Of a stretch of 64,000 nt of DNA, positions 1-9,773 are shown piece after piece; within the stretch, counting starts at the first letter, position 1, and each line of letters begins with the position of its first letter. The notes beneath the pieces are model-generated. The model saw only the letters and a program-made list of their open reading frames with translations. It had not been told where the DNA came from and did no database searches. The stretch is taken from positions 1,860,001 through 1,924,000 of the forward strand of contig NZ_VEBF01000001.1 in assembly GCF_007676705.1 (NCBI RefSeq), given 5' to 3'. This DNA is from Paenibacillus xylanexedens (GTDB taxonomy: Bacteria; Bacillota; Bacilli; Paenibacillales; Paenibacillaceae). Position numbers and translations under genes: made by a program.

Positions 1-145
1 AGAAATGGAGTAGCGCAGCGTAGGGAAAACTACGTGAGCAACGGACATTTCGGCTGAATTCCATATTCGATGCTGATGATGCCACTAGGCATTCTTCGTA
101 ATCAAAAGCGAACTTTTTGAACAACCTCTATAAACGCTGTTGGTC
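1..145. repeat. Probable dispersed intergenic repeat, edge copy
   Basis: Non-coding sequence downstream of the cellulase gene. It holds a short hairpin near 20-36 (CGTAG, loop, CTACG) and a low-complexity tail near 108-137. It resembles, from memory, an intergenic repeat common in Paenibacillus genomes, but only one copy is visible here and it runs off the left edge. No terminator for the cellulase gene is evident in it. Confidence 0.4.
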
Positions 146-183
146 TGCCCATGCTGATTTTTCGGCTTCCGACATTCCGTCAG

Positions 184-3183
184 TTACGGCTCCAAGCCCC
201 ATACTTTGGTGTTTCCCTGATACCCGGTTACCTTGTTCCAAGCGGTAAGAGCCGTCTTGGATGCATCATAGGAATAGTCGTTACCTTGATCGAAATTGCT
301 CCAATTTGTTTTGGAAAAGCGTCCCTGGATCACGCCGGTCTCTGCTCCAGCGGCCAAACTGCCCGCCCCCGACTTGAAGCTAATCTCCAGATACGTGTCA
401 GCTGTACCCTTCGCCGGACTTACTGTGCCAAATGTCCCTTCTATATTAGCTGCGCCAACCTGGGCATAATCGCACCAGAAGGTCATATTCTCCGTGCCAT
501 CCTTGGTGAAGTAATAACGGATCTTTATGGTACTGAGATCAATCGGCTGTGTTCCCGTATTCTTCACGTTGAACTGCGGGGTTAGCGCATTACTTGAATT
601 ACTGGACCCTACACTGCGGTACTGCACTTCAAGTGTGTCGCTAGTCACCGGAGGTGCAGAAGGCGTTAGGGCCAGGACATTGGAAAGTGTCTGTCCATTC
701 GCATTTACTGCTGCAATCCGGTAATTGTACGTGGTGCCATTCACAGCTGTTGTATCCGTATAAGTCAGCACAGACAATCCGGTTGCCACATCCGCATATG
801 CTCCGCCTGCAGCCGAACGTTGCACCTTGTAACTAGTAGCGCCCGAAGCTGCTGTCCAGTTGAGGACCGACTGTGCATTGCCAGCTGTCCCACTTAAAGT
901 CAGTGCCCCCGGAACTGTCGTTACTGCTTGCGGTGTAGCCGACACCTGCACAGAACCTGCCGACTCCCCAGCTGAATTCACAGCAGTCACGACATAATAA
1001 TAGGTCTTGCCATTCACAAGTCCCGTGTTCGTATAGGACAGTCCATTCACACCTGTTGCGACAGATGTGTACGGTCCTCCGCTCACCTCGGAACGCTTCA
1101 CCGTGTATGATTCGGCCCCGGATACAGCTGCCCAGGTCAGGTTAACCTGATTGCTTCCGGCTATAGCCTGCACACCAGCAGGTATGCCCGGAACTGTGAC
1201 CGGCGTAACATCAGGCTCCTGTCCATACACCTTTACCCCTGCATCATAGACTGGAAGGTACACGCTCTTCACAGGATTGCCTGTGGTCAGCGTCTGGGAC
1301 GAGTGATCATTGCTTGCATTCCATGCCCCCTGCGGGCCGGTAATACGGAACTGTACTTCTTTGCGATAATTCCCTTCCCCACCTGGATAAATCTTCGTAT
1401 TGCTGAAATTTGCAGTGATCGCATAGATGTAGTCAGCCGCATTCACTACAACCGGTTGGGACACTGTCGCTCCCTCCGTATAGGAGGTCGTAACCTGCAC
1501 GTCCGAGACAGTACGTCCGGCAGCATACACTTCACTCAGATCAAGGAAATACCTGAAGGACAATTGATCCCCCATTCGAGCAGGCCAAGCGGAACGATTA
1601 TTAAGTTGTGCCCTGATTTCCGTATAATTGGAACCCGATGATTTGATGGCAGCCTCAACAAAGAACTCATCACCCTTCACCTCAGGTGCAGGAAAGTTCG
1701 AAAGGGGCTGATGATTCTGCCCATACAACAGATTCATCTTCGCCAGTGCACCTGTAAAGCCAGCATTGTAATCGGTCGCCACCTCATTGCTCACATAATC
1801 TCCGATATCATCGGTATAGCCATCCGATGCGTCTGGTCCACCGACCATGGCACCGTACAGAACGTGGCGATGGTTAGCCGGGATATCTTCGTTATTCAGC
1901 CATGAACCGTGAGCAGTCCGATGATGCGGATGTTGGGGTGCATTTTGCCCGTATCCGACAACATAACTGCTCTGACGCGGGTTATCGCCTAGAATATAGT
2001 CCATTTGTGAGACGGCAAAATCCTGATATCTTGCTTTTTTCACAGGGTCACTGACCCAATCGGAATACACAAACGAGATAAAAGACGCATTCGCTGCATA
2101 TCGGAGCGAACCCCATTGATCCAGCCACGCCAGACCTCCCGGTGTGTATCTGACTCTCTGTCCATTCGTCCCAACAGACCAATAATCCAGGTTACGCTCG
2201 GTAGATTGAATAAACCTCGCGGCTTCTGGCATGTTCAGACTGGACGTAATACGCGCCAGCAAAATCTGGGCACCATAGTTTTTGGTATCCCAGCCTTGTG
2301 TCCAGGTATAAGGCCAATTGGCAGCACCTCCACTGGAAGACCACTGATTGGTGGCCGCAATGGCTTTGGACAAGTAAGCGCTATCATTAGTGGCTAAATA
2401 AAGCCATGCCCCACCCCATGCCAGCTCATCATAGTATCCGGACCACGAGTTATAGAATGATTGTGCATCAGTGATACAATCGGAGTACTTCCCCCGATAT
2501 GTATCTGCAAAGTGATACAATTCCTTCGCATGTTGGAGCAGCTTCGCAGAATACTCAGGATCATCATCGGCAAATACAATGGAGGCAGCTGCAAGTGATG
2601 CGGCAGTTTCTCCCGCAAGATCGCTGCCTGGACAGGAAGCATCAATCTTAAATGCAGGACGGTTCATCTGCATTACTTCAGCCGGGCCCCACCAGGCGTG
2701 ATCCACATTCCCGGCTCCGACTTGTCCCCATAATTCATTTGGTTTCGTATGCGCTTTCATAAAGTAGTCTGTGGCCCACTTGATATTATCCATAATCTCT
2801 TCCAGCTGTCCTGCCTGCTCATAGCCTTCCCGGTATTCCACGACGGACCAGGCAAGCATGGTCGCAGAATAAGCCATGGGTAATCCAAATTTCACATGAT
2901 CTCCGGCATCATACCATCCCCCGGTCAGATCAACGCCTACATCCGCCCCATCCTGCATACCCGAATCGCCGCGCCATTCGACCCGATTGCTCTCTGGCAA
3001 TGGACCCGAACGCTGCGCCTCATAGAAATAGATGGCCTTTTGCAGTGCTTCAGCATAGTTCTGGTTTCCGGCGGCCGCATCCGCCTTACGAATTCCTGTA
3101 CCCATCGATAAACTCCCTGCCAGTAGTCCTGTCGATAACGCAATCATGGCGACTCGTCTCCACCAGCTCCCCTTCATGATCAA
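184..3183 (-). CDS. Secreted GH9 endoglucanase with CBM3c, two FN3 domains and terminal CBM3
   Basis: Modular processive endoglucanase acting on cellulose outside the cell. An export signal covers about residues 1-36 and ends near ADAA. The GH9 catalytic domain spans about 40-490, with the DAGDHVKF motif at 92-99 carrying the catalytic Asp residues, and the SNEVATDYNAGF region near 470 carrying the general acid Glu. A CBM3c-like module follows (about 500-655), then two FN3 repeats (about 668-850) and a C-terminal CBM3 (about 855-999). This is the architecture of theme-B GH9 enzymes. The start is probably the TTG at 3181-3183, because AGGAGA (3191-3196) lies at correct spacing; the ATG two codons later is 14 nt from it. 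A TATAAT hexamer on the coding strand at 3291-3296 may be the -10 element. The gene appears to be monocistronic. Confidence 0.95.
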   Translation of the reverse strand: MIMKGSWWRRVAMIALSTGLLAGSLSMGTGIRKADAAAGNQNYAEALQKAIYFYEAQRSGPLPESNRVEWRGDSGMQDGADVGVDLTGGWYDAGDHVKFGLPMAYSATMLAWSVVEYREGYEQAGQLEEIMDNIKWATDYFMKAHTKPNELWGQVGAGNVDHAWWGPAEVMQMNRPAFKIDASCPGSDLAGETAASLAAASIVFADDDPEYSAKLLQHAKELYHFADTYRGKYSDCITDAQSFYNSWSGYYDELAWGGAWLYLATNDSAYLSKAIAATNQWSSSGGAANWPYTWTQGWDTKNYGAQILLARITSSLNMPEAARFIQSTERNLDYWSVGTNGQRVRYTPGGLAWLDQWGSLRYAANASFISFVYSDWVSDPVKKARYQDFAVSQMDYILGDNPRQSSYVVGYGQNAPQHPHHRTAHGSWLNNEDIPANHRHVLYGAMVGGPDASDGYTDDIGDYVSNEVATDYNAGFTGALAKMNLLYGQNHQPLSNFPAPEVKGDEFFVEAAIKSSGSNYTEIRAQLNNRSAWPARMGDQLSFRYFLDLSEVYAAGRTVSDVQVTTSYTEGATVSQPVVVNAADYIYAITANFSNTKIYPGGEGNYRKEVQFRITGPQGAWNASNDHSSQTLTTGNPVKSVYLPVYDAGVKVYGQEPDVTPVTVPGIPAGVQAIAGSNQVNLTWAAVSGAESYTVKRSEVSGGPYTSVATGVNGLSYTNTGLVNGKTYYYVVTAVNSAGESAGSVQVSATPQAVTTVPGALTLSGTAGNAQSVLNWTAASGATSYKVQRSAAGGAYADVATGLSVLTYTDTTAVNGTTYNYRIAAVNANGQTLSNVLALTPSAPPVTSDTLEVQYRSVGSSNSSNALTPQFNVKNTGTQPIDLSTIKIRYYFTKDGTENMTFWCDYAQVGAANIEGTFGTVSPAKGTADTYLEISFKSGAGSLAAGAETGVIQGRFSKTNWSNFDQGNDYSYDASKTALTAWNKVTGYQGNTKVWGLEP

Positions 3184-3373
3184 CTATTCATCTCCTCTTC
3201 ATAAGTGTTTCGTATGCATTCCTCTGGACTGCGAATTGAACCCGCTCCTCCCCATGGTGTAACTCCGTGTAACTTCCACCATTAATTACCATTATAGTCT
3301 TTTGTTTAACTTGCAATATAAGCGTTGGTGACTTCTAAAATAACATTGTTGTGACCTGCTCGGCATCATGCGA

Positions 3374-3425
3374 CAAAAAAAAGCTGCTCCTCTGACGCAT
3401 ATGCGCGTTAGAGAAGCAGCTTTTT
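3374..3425 (-). terminator. Intrinsic terminator of the chemoreceptor gene
   Basis: Arms AAAAAGCTGCT (3378-3388) and AGCAGCTTTTT (3415-3425), with further pairing inside, followed on the minus strand by a T-rich run. It lies downstream of the chemoreceptor stop and upstream of the cellulase promoter region. Confidence 0.85.
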
Positions 3426-3519
3426 GTTTAGGCTATAACCAATCCCAAACTGAATGGCATTTCTGACCATCCAGCCTGTGTGTTCCTGCACATCATAATG
3501 TGTCAGGACGTTTCATTGG

Positions 3520-5256
3520 TTATACTTTGAATTTGTTAATTTGCTCCTGCAATTCTTCCGCCATCTTGGATAGTGAACCTGCGGATGATGCAATCTCTTC
3601 CATTGAAGCCAGCTGCTGCTGAGTTGCGGCAGATACATTATGCACTCCGCCTGCTGCTTCTCCGGCAATGTTGGAGATCTGACTCACATACCCTACAACC
3701 TCAGTTGTACTCGCAGACATTTCCTCTGAACCAGCAGATACTTCCTGAATCTCACCCGCTACCTTGTTGACTGCATCCGAGATCTGTTCGAACGCTTGTC
3801 CTGCCGCAGTAACCATCTCGATTCCGGCTTCCGTCTCACTGCTGTTCACTTTGACGGCCTGCACGGCATGATCCGTATCTTTCTGAATCAATTGAACAAG
3901 ATCCGTAATTCTTTGCGCAGATGTGGAAGATTCTTCAGCCAGCTTCCGCACTTCTCCCGCAACTACGGCGAAACCACGTCCATGCTCTCCTGCTCGTGCG
4001 GCTTCAATGGCTGCATTCAATGCAAGCAGATTGGTCTGCCGGGCAATGTTGTTGATCACCTCGGTAATCGTGCCAATCTCTGCTGAACGTTCCCCCAGCC
4101 CTGTAACCAGCTCTGTCAGCGAAGCAATGGAATTGCGAACAGAACCCATCTGTTCAACCGCTTGTTGGATAATCATGTTTCCTTCAGAAGATTGATTCGC
4201 CGCATCTACAGCCGATACCGATACACTCTGAGCAAGCTCGGCAATCTGTTCTGATCCGAGAGCCATCTCATTCATCGCCTGTGAAGATCGCTTCACAATA
4301 TCCACCTGATCCGACGTGCCCACAGCCAGTTCCTCAACCGTTTCAGAAATCTGTTCCGAGGCTTGAGTATTCTGCTCGGCACTTGCAAGAAGCTCTTCCG
4401 ATGAAGCCGCTACCTGCTCAGAGGTTACTGATACCGATTCAATCATCGAGCGCAAATTACCACTCATGGTATTGAAGGAAGCTGCCAGTGTTCCCAATTC
4501 ATCCTTGTTCTTCAGTACAATCGTCTCACCCGTCAGATCGCCATTGGCAATGGCCATGGCTGCTTCATTCATCTTTTTGATTGGACGTGAGATGATGCTT
4601 GCAATGAAGAATGCAATGAACACGGCGATCAGGAATGCAAAAATCGTCACTGCCAAAATCACATTAAATGTATTCTCCGCCATCTCAACCGATTCATTTG
4701 TTGCCGCGTCCGATCCTTCATTACCTAAAGTGATTAACTTGGTGATAGAGTCGTTTGCTGTGTACCACATTGGGTAGGCTTCAGTGTGCAGTCTACTTGC
4801 TTCTTCATAGTTATTTGCCATACCGAATTCTATGAATGTAGGCATTTTCTCCAGATAAGCATCATAATTCGTACTGAAATCATTGTAGAGCTTCATCGCT
4901 TCATCATTGCTCTCAATGTATGTAAGCAACTTTTTACGCTCATCCTCAATCTTCGTGAGGAGCAACTTTAACGCTTCATTCACCTTGACATTTTCTTCTT
5001 CGTCTTGTTCAACGATAATCGCCAGCGCCAACCGCTCTACATCCGAAACATCGCCATTCATCAAGCCCAGGAGGCTTACACTCGGCATCCAAGTCTGATC
5101 TACATCATTGGCCTTGCCTGACATTTCATGGATCTGAATTAGCGCATAGCTGCTTACAATAATTAACAGAGCCACGACTATGAGAAAACCAGTCAGTAAC
5201 TTGCCTCGAATCGTTAACTTCAATTTCCCCAACCTGTTTCCCCGCGTGTCTTCCAT
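3520..5256 (-). CDS. Methyl-accepting chemotaxis protein with four-helix-bundle sensor
   Basis: Transmembrane chemoreceptor that passes ligand signals to CheA/CheW. A first TM helix lies near residues 15-38, then an extracellular helical domain of about 165 residues resembling the 4HB_MCP fold, a second TM near 200-225, a HAMP domain ([19 protein letters not shown]) and the cytoplasmic signalling coiled coil. The highly conserved hairpin tip reads [20 protein letters not shown] and is followed by [14 protein letters not shown]. The ATG at 5254-5256 is chosen because AGGAG (5266-5270) is 9 nt upstream; the in-frame GTG at 5263-5265 directly abuts the ribosome site. The ligand is unknown. No che genes are nearby, so it is an orphan receptor. 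Confidence 0.93.
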   Translation of the reverse strand: MEDTRGNRLGKLKLTIRGKLLTGFLIVVALLIIVSSYALIQIHEMSGKANDVDQTWMPSVSLLGLMNGDVSDVERLALAIIVEQDEEENVKVNEALKLLLTKIEDERKKLLTYIESNDEAMKLYNDFSTNYDAYLEKMPTFIEFGMANNYEEASRLHTEAYPMWYTANDSITKLITLGNEGSDAATNESVEMAENTFNVILAVTIFAFLIAVFIAFFIASIISRPIKKMNEAAMAIANGDLTGETIVLKNKDELGTLAASFNTMSGNLRSMIESVSVTSEQVAASSEELLASAEQNTQASEQISETVEELAVGTSDQVDIVKRSSQAMNEMALGSEQIAELAQSVSVSAVDAANQSSEGNMIIQQAVEQMGSVRNSIASLTELVTGLGERSAEIGTITEVINNIARQTNLLALNAAIEAARAGEHGRGFAVVAGEVRKLAEESSTSAQRITDLVQLIQKDTDHAVQAVKVNSSETEAGIEMVTAAGQAFEQISDAVNKVAGEIQEVSAGSEEMSASTTEVVGYVSQISNIAGEAAGGVHNVSAATQQQLASMEEIASSAGSLSKMAEELQEQINKFKV

Positions 5257-5368
5257 GTGTCCCACTCCTCAAATAATACATATTTATAGTATATCGTCAC
5301 CTATCGTCATGAATTGTAGATGCTAGAATTCAATTTCTAGAAATTTCATGTAACTTCGAATATAACGC

Positions 5369-5416
5369 AAAAGAAGTCTCCCATCTTTGGCAGAACCAGA
5401 GATAAGAGACTTCTTT
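5369..5416 (-). terminator. Intrinsic terminator after PAP2 gene
   Basis: Perfect arms AAAGAAGTCTC / GAGACTTCTTT around a 25-nt loop, immediately downstream of the PAP2 phosphatase on the minus strand. Confidence 0.75.
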
Positions 5417-5462
5417 CATTAAACGAAACTATCACTACTTCACTAGACATCACATTCAGATT

Positions 5463-6014
5463 CTATCGGAAAACACGTCGGTGTATGTTAATGAAGAAGT
5501 CTGGAATCGACTTGGTATAATTGCGGGTTGTAATCAGAACTACACTAAGCAGACTTCCGAGAATGAATCCTCCCAGGATATCTCCAGGATAATGCACACC
5601 AACATATACACGAGACACCCCTGTCAACACAGCGAGTAACAGCATCCATAACCCGAAGCGACGTCCAATAAAGAATGAAGCAGCCGCTAGAGCAAATACA
5701 AAGGAAGCATGCTTACTTGGAAAAGAAGGATCAGGTACATGGGCAACCAGCTGATGTACAGTCCCTTCCACAAAAGGTCTTGGATGACCGACCGCTGGTG
5801 ATATCCCCCATTTGGCCAGAACTAGCGCTACAATGGAAGCCACACATGCATAGAAAACAATTCGCTGTTTCGATGGATCGCCGAGAAACCATACGATAAC
5901 GAGCAGTGCTATCATAATCCAGACTGCATACTCGGATGATGTAATCATAAACCAGTCCAGAAATGGAATTCGGTCTGCAAACTGATTAATCCAATTAAAT
6001 ATTGATTGATTCAT
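5463..6014 (-). CDS. PAP2-family membrane phosphatase, BcrC/undecaprenyl-diphosphatase-like
   Basis: Integral membrane phosphatase of the PAP2 family. The three family motifs are present: KWGISPAVGHPRPF (KX6RP type), PSFPSKHA (PSGH type, here SKH) and SRVYVGVHYPGD (SRX5HX3D). At 183 residues with about five to six TM helices it matches BcrC-type undecaprenyl-diphosphate phosphatases, which recycle the cell-wall lipid carrier and give bacitracin resistance. The substrate is inferred from family size and motifs; other PAP2 lipid phosphatases are possible. The gene is divergent from the LCP wall ligase, which also depends on undecaprenyl carriers. Confidence 0.88.
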   Translation of the reverse strand: MNQSIFNWINQFADRIPFLDWFMITSSEYAVWIMIALLVIVWFLGDPSKQRIVFYACVASIVALVLAKWGISPAVGHPRPFVEGTVHQLVAHVPDPSFPSKHASFVFALAAASFFIGRRFGLWMLLLAVLTGVSRVYVGVHYPGDILGGFILGSLLSVVLITTRNYTKSIPDFFINIHRRVFR

Positions 6015-6197
6015 ACCGCCTTTTCATCCCCCCCTTACACAAAACAAGATTATTTTTTACATAATAAATATACACTAACTATTTGTCAAACAATCTGCCA
6101 TTTGACCGAAGTTACGAAATCAAAGAGGACATTTTTCTTTCTTTTTGTTAAACTAGTTTGGGTTACATATCAGTTCAATCATAGAAAGGTGAAGATT

Positions 6198-7187
6198 ATG
6201 CTAAAAAAATGGTTATGGGGTACAGCCCTGACCTTGGCACTTGCAGTTACAGGTGTCATTGTCTATTACGGATATTCGATTGTTCATTTTGCCAATAGCA
6301 TCTCCACTCCTTCCGGGACTTCATCCAACTCGTCCTCTTCCGGCACAGACAGCGATTCAGACAAACCGACTACAACGATCCCCAGGTGGGAGGGCCAAGA
6401 ACGGGTGAACATTCTGTTACTTGGTGGAGACTCCAGAGGCGATGATGCAGGGCGTTCGGACTCTGTCATGGTGGCTTCCATTGATCCGGTCACCAAGAAA
6501 GCGCATCTATTCTCTGTACTGCGAGATACCTATGTTGCAATTCCCGGGCATGGCAAGAGCAGGCTTAATGCAGCCTTTTCCTACGGGGGTGCGGAGCTGA
6601 CCAAACAAACCGTCAGTGATCTGCTCGGTATTCCCATTCAGCATTATGTCTACACGGACTTTACGGGCTTCATGGCACTCGTTGATGCTGTAGGCGGCAT
6701 TGAAATCGACGTGGAGAAAGACATGTACTACACCAGTAAAGCAGATAAACATATGTACGACATTGACTTGAAAAAAGGTCTGCAACATATGGACGGCAAG
6801 ACCGCCCTGCAATATGTTCGGTTCCGTCATGATGCCACCTCGGATTTCACACGCACCGAACGGCAGCGGATCTTCATGACCGAACTGGCCAAGAAAACGC
6901 AGAGCACCACATCGCTCTTCAAAATCCCGGATATCCTGGAAGCCATCGCTCCCTATATTGAGACGGACCTTAGTCCAACCCAGATGTTAAAACTCGCATC
7001 ACTTGGCTTCGATATCCATGTGAACGATATCGATCAGCAGCAGATTCCCCCGAACAAGCTGCTCACCAATGAACTCGTGGGCTCAGCACAGGTACTGGGT
7101 GTCGATGTAACGAAACTCCAGTCCTACATTCAGAAACTGTTTGAAGAAGATACCTTGTCCTCGGAGACCCAATGGAGCATTGATTGA
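6198..7187 (+). CDS. LytR-CpsA-Psr (LCP) family cell-wall glycopolymer ligase
   Basis: Membrane-anchored transferase that attaches teichoic acids or other anionic glycopolymers from undecaprenyl-diphosphate to peptidoglycan. A single N-terminal TM helix (MLKKWLWGTALTLALAVTG) is followed by a Ser/Thr-rich linker and the LCP domain. Conserved elements are VNILLLGGDSRG, GRSDSVMVASIDP, SVLRDTYVAIPG, RLNAAFSYGG, VDAVGGIEIDVEKDM and LQYVRFRHD, which carry the Arg and Asp residues that bind the pyrophosphate and metal. The ATG at 6198 is chosen over a much longer open frame because AAAGGTG lies at 6185-6191 and it directly precedes the TM helix. Length is 329 residues, normal for TagU-like proteins. 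Confidence 0.93.
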   Translation: MLKKWLWGTALTLALAVTGVIVYYGYSIVHFANSISTPSGTSSNSSSSGTDSDSDKPTTTIPRWEGQERVNILLLGGDSRGDDAGRSDSVMVASIDPVTKKAHLFSVLRDTYVAIPGHGKSRLNAAFSYGGAELTKQTVSDLLGIPIQHYVYTDFTGFMALVDAVGGIEIDVEKDMYYTSKADKHMYDIDLKKGLQHMDGKTALQYVRFRHDATSDFTRTERQRIFMTELAKKTQSTTSLFKIPDILEAIAPYIETDLSPTQMLKLASLGFDIHVNDIDQQQIPPNKLLTNELVGSAQVLGVDVTKLQSYIQKLFEEDTLSSETQWSID

Positions 7188-7217
7188 ACAAGATATGCCT
7201 GAGTGATATATCAACAG

Positions 7218-7243
7218 AAAAGACGGCCGAAGCCGTCTTTTTT
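7218..7243 (+). terminator. Intrinsic terminator of LCP gene
   Basis: Short perfect stem AAAAGACGGC / GCCGTCTTTT followed by a T run. Confidence 0.9.
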
Positions 7244-7331
7244 AGTACCTATTTTCTCCATTTAATGCAGCCTTAATGTTTAACAGGTACCCTTATATGA
7301 TGAACTCCGGTTCCTGGAGGGAGGACTACAT

Positions 7332-8582
7332 GTGAAAAAACCACGCATAGCGGAATGGACCGCGCTTCGAGGCATTGCTTTTCTGGCGATCGTTATGCAG
7401 CATACTATCGCTGAATATATCTATCGCGCCGATATTGAACAACCGGATTCCATTATGCTGACCATGATTTATCATCTGACCCGGTTCGGTACGCCAACGT
7501 TTGTATTTCTATCGGGTGTAATGTTGTTTTACCATCATCGTAGCACCAAACCGGATTATCCTCGCTTCATTCGGAAACGATTTGGTGATATTTATATGCC
7601 ATTTGTCGTATGGACACTGATCTACTGGCTTGCTGTCCGTATCTTCACCCCCGCGTTCTGGTCTGCAGGCATACCCGATTTTCGCAGTCTAATTCGTGAA
7701 CTGTTCTTCCCGCAGACGGGATATCATCTCTGGTTTGTCATTATGGTGTTTCAGTTCTATATCTTGTTCCCCCTGTTTTTGGCAGGAGCGAAAGCCATTC
7801 AGAGACGTATCCAGAACGCCTCACGTTTCACGCCCATGCAAGTCATGATGGGGCTCATTCTTCTTGCAGCAGCGTTGTATGCCCTGCTTATGAAATGGTC
7901 CTACTATAATATGGGTGGTTGGACAGAATTACTGTCTGAGCCTTGGTCAACGTTACTGCAATATCGATCCTATTCATGGATCATGTACTGGTTCTACTTT
8001 TTGCTGGGTGCCGTGTGTGCATGGTCAGTGGATAACTGGCGGAGCCTGACTACCAAGATCCTGCCTTGGACGATCTGTCTGTTCATAGGCATGTATATTT
8101 GGCTTGGATACGATGTGCTGCGCGGGTCCGGGGATGTTGTTAATCTGAATATCTCGACCTATCTGAAGCCGACCACATTCCTGATCATTATGGCTCAGAT
8201 GCTTATGTTCTACGGTTTCCTTGTACTAATGCAAGGCAAAGACACGAAGTTTCAGCACCTTTTATCCTGGATAGGCCGCTACTCATTTGGTGGATATCTG
8301 GTTCATGCACTGGTGATCTACGCGATCGCTTACGTCACCAGACCGCTTCAACTCAGTGGATGGCATCTGCCGATAACCTTGCTCTCGTTCCTTGTAACGG
8401 TTGTTATGGCTCTTGCGATCAGTTGGGCGCTGTCCAAGCTTCCTGGCTCCCGCTTCACGGTAGGGTTAATGCGCAAATCAAGCACCAGACCTAATCCATC
8501 TGTTACGGCGGACAAGAGAAATTCCACACAGCCAAGCCCATCACCTATTCCCATCCGCAGTCGGGGAACGAGTGAGACATGA
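7332..8582 (+). CDS. Acyltransferase 3 family integral membrane protein
   Basis: Predicted membrane O-acyltransferase with about ten TM helices and the acyltransferase-3 signature at the N-terminus (EWTALRGIAFLAIVMQHT, carrying the conserved Arg and His), then FGTPTFVFLSGVML. It lacks the C-terminal SGNH domain seen in OatA-like proteins and ends in a short basic Ser/Thr/Pro-rich tail. Such proteins acetylate cell-wall polymers, exopolysaccharides or antibiotics; the acceptor here is unknown. The start is GTG at 7332: the ATG at 7330 is immediately followed by a stop, and GGAGGGAGG lies a few bases upstream. It follows the LCP gene but a terminator separates them. Confidence 0.9.
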   Translation: MKKPRIAEWTALRGIAFLAIVMQHTIAEYIYRADIEQPDSIMLTMIYHLTRFGTPTFVFLSGVMLFYHHRSTKPDYPRFIRKRFGDIYMPFVVWTLIYWLAVRIFTPAFWSAGIPDFRSLIRELFFPQTGYHLWFVIMVFQFYILFPLFLAGAKAIQRRIQNASRFTPMQVMMGLILLAAALYALLMKWSYYNMGGWTELLSEPWSTLLQYRSYSWIMYWFYFLLGAVCAWSVDNWRSLTTKILPWTICLFIGMYIWLGYDVLRGSGDVVNLNISTYLKPTTFLIIMAQMLMFYGFLVLMQGKDTKFQHLLSWIGRYSFGGYLVHALVIYAIAYVTRPLQLSGWHLPITLLSFLVTVVMALAISWALSKLPGSRFTVGLMRKSSTRPNPSVTADKRNSTQPSPSPIPIRSRGTSET

Positions 8583-8588
8583 TGAAGC

Positions 8589-8625
8589 AAGAAGAGCGTC
8601 CCCCTTATGGAGACGCTCTTCTTTT
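8589..8625. terminator. Bidirectional intrinsic terminator
   Basis: Arms AAGAAGAGCGTC / GACGCTCTTCTT between two convergent genes. The right arm abuts the stop codon of the minus-strand secreted protein gene. Confidence 0.85.
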
Positions 8626-9361
8626 ATTTCACTTCAGTCGAAGTGGATCTTCCAGGGACAGGCTCCTGGGAACCTGGGGCTGGATGTGCGTTGCCCTTCT
8701 GATTCACAAACCTCTTCAGATCACCCGTCAATTGTTCCTTCAGCTTGTCCACCAGCTGCGTTTCACTAATGCCTTTTGCCTGAGCAATCTCAGCCAAGGA
8801 TTTTCCTCCCTGAAGCTGCTCGTGCAGTTGAGCAGGTGTGACTCCAATGAACCGGGCAATGGCTCCCTTATCTACCATGGGACGTTTGCCATGGTGAGCA
8901 AACTCACGCCGCAAATCACGAAGCGGGGTATTGATGACTTTTTTCAACTTGGTATCCATGTCTGCCTTCGTAGCTGCTGCTTGTTCCTTGGTGAGACAAC
9001 CCTCATCTACAGCTTGATCCAGACGCTGCGCAAGTGTAGGCTTTAACTTCTGCAACAACTGTTCCTCACTGAGTCCCTTACGATCTTTGGCAATTTGAGA
9101 CAATGTCTTGCCCAGTTCCATCTGTTCTTTTAGATCCCTAAGCCCAATCCCAAGCAAGTCTGCCGTTTCACCAATCATAAACAGGCCATGTCCTGCCTGC
9201 ACGCATGGCTTCGCTTGTTTGCCGGAAGAAGAAGCTTTAGACCCATCCTCATGTTCCTCAGCCCGAACGGCTGGATCAGCGAATGACACATGCCCTGTTG
9301 TTGCTGTTATAACTACGGCTGCCAATCCGGCTGCCATCCATGTTTTCCATTTCATTTGCAT
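8624..9361 (-). CDS. Secreted protein with two helical repeats, unknown function
   Basis: 245-residue protein with a clear signal peptide (MQMKWKTWMAAGLAAVVITA, cleavage near SFA-DP). The mature part contains two similar units of about 45 residues, one near 65-110 (LGIGLRDLKEQMELGKTLSQ, then ISEEQL-like LSEEQLLQKL) and one near 168-212 (IGVTPAQLHEQLQGGKSLAE, then GISETQLVDKL). Each resembles a small helical unit also seen in DUF2680-like secreted Bacillus proteins. Two cysteines occur in the mature part. There is no catalytic motif, so no function is assigned. The tail is Pro/Ser/Thr-rich. Confidence 0.8.
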   Translation of the reverse strand: MQMKWKTWMAAGLAAVVITATTGHVSFADPAVRAEEHEDGSKASSSGKQAKPCVQAGHGLFMIGETADLLGIGLRDLKEQMELGKTLSQIAKDRKGLSEEQLLQKLKPTLAQRLDQAVDEGCLTKEQAAATKADMDTKLKKVINTPLRDLRREFAHHGKRPMVDKGAIARFIGVTPAQLHEQLQGGKSLAEIAQAKGISETQLVDKLKEQLTGDLKRFVNQKGNAHPAPGSQEPVPGRSTSTEVK

Positions 9362-9530
9362 TTTTCTGCCGCCTTTCCAATGTCGAAATCCTGTGCCTTC
9401 CTAGTTTGAGCCTAAAATCCACTTTTTTATGCCATAAAATACAAAAAGTCATCATTTTTCTCACAAATGATCACAAAAAATCCTATTTTTTTCAGTTCGT
9501 TTCCGCTATACTGAATGTAACTTCATGATC

Positions 9531-9725
9531 TATATCAGTTGAACTACATATTATTTACACTGACACTACGCTGACAGAACAACCTTCCAATCGCTGTTAT
9601 CCCCAGATTTTTTTGATTCCCTTTTCTCAAGGGAAAAATCCGGTGATAAAGGCGAACGCTTCGCTTTTTCAGGTTCTTTCTGTCCTCTCCGTAATCATGT
9701 AAATGATTAATTCAACTAATATAGT
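9531..9725. mobile_element. MITE-like element, copy 1, with imperfect terminal inverted repeats
   Basis: About 195 bp of non-coding DNA filling most of the 9362-9773 gap. The left end (TCAGTTGAACTACATATTAT, then TTTACA) and the right end (TGTAAATGATTAATTCAACT, then AATATAG) are imperfect inverted repeats of about 27 bp. The interior carries TCGCTGTTATCCCC, a small hairpin CCCTT/AAGGG, AATCCGGTGATAAAGGCG and CTGTCCTCTCCGT. The same blocks in the same order recur at 49336-49565, and the core recurs inverted at 47849-47922. No ORF is present. The right end forms a 19-bp palindrome (9711-9729, TTCAACTA-ATA-TAGTTGAA) just upstream of the next gene. I see nothing else in the gap except the possible upstream region of the secreted-protein gene. 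Confidence 0.7.
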
Positions 9726-9773
9726 TGAACAGTCCTGGATTTACCTTAGTCGCAGGAAGGACGATATGTAACG

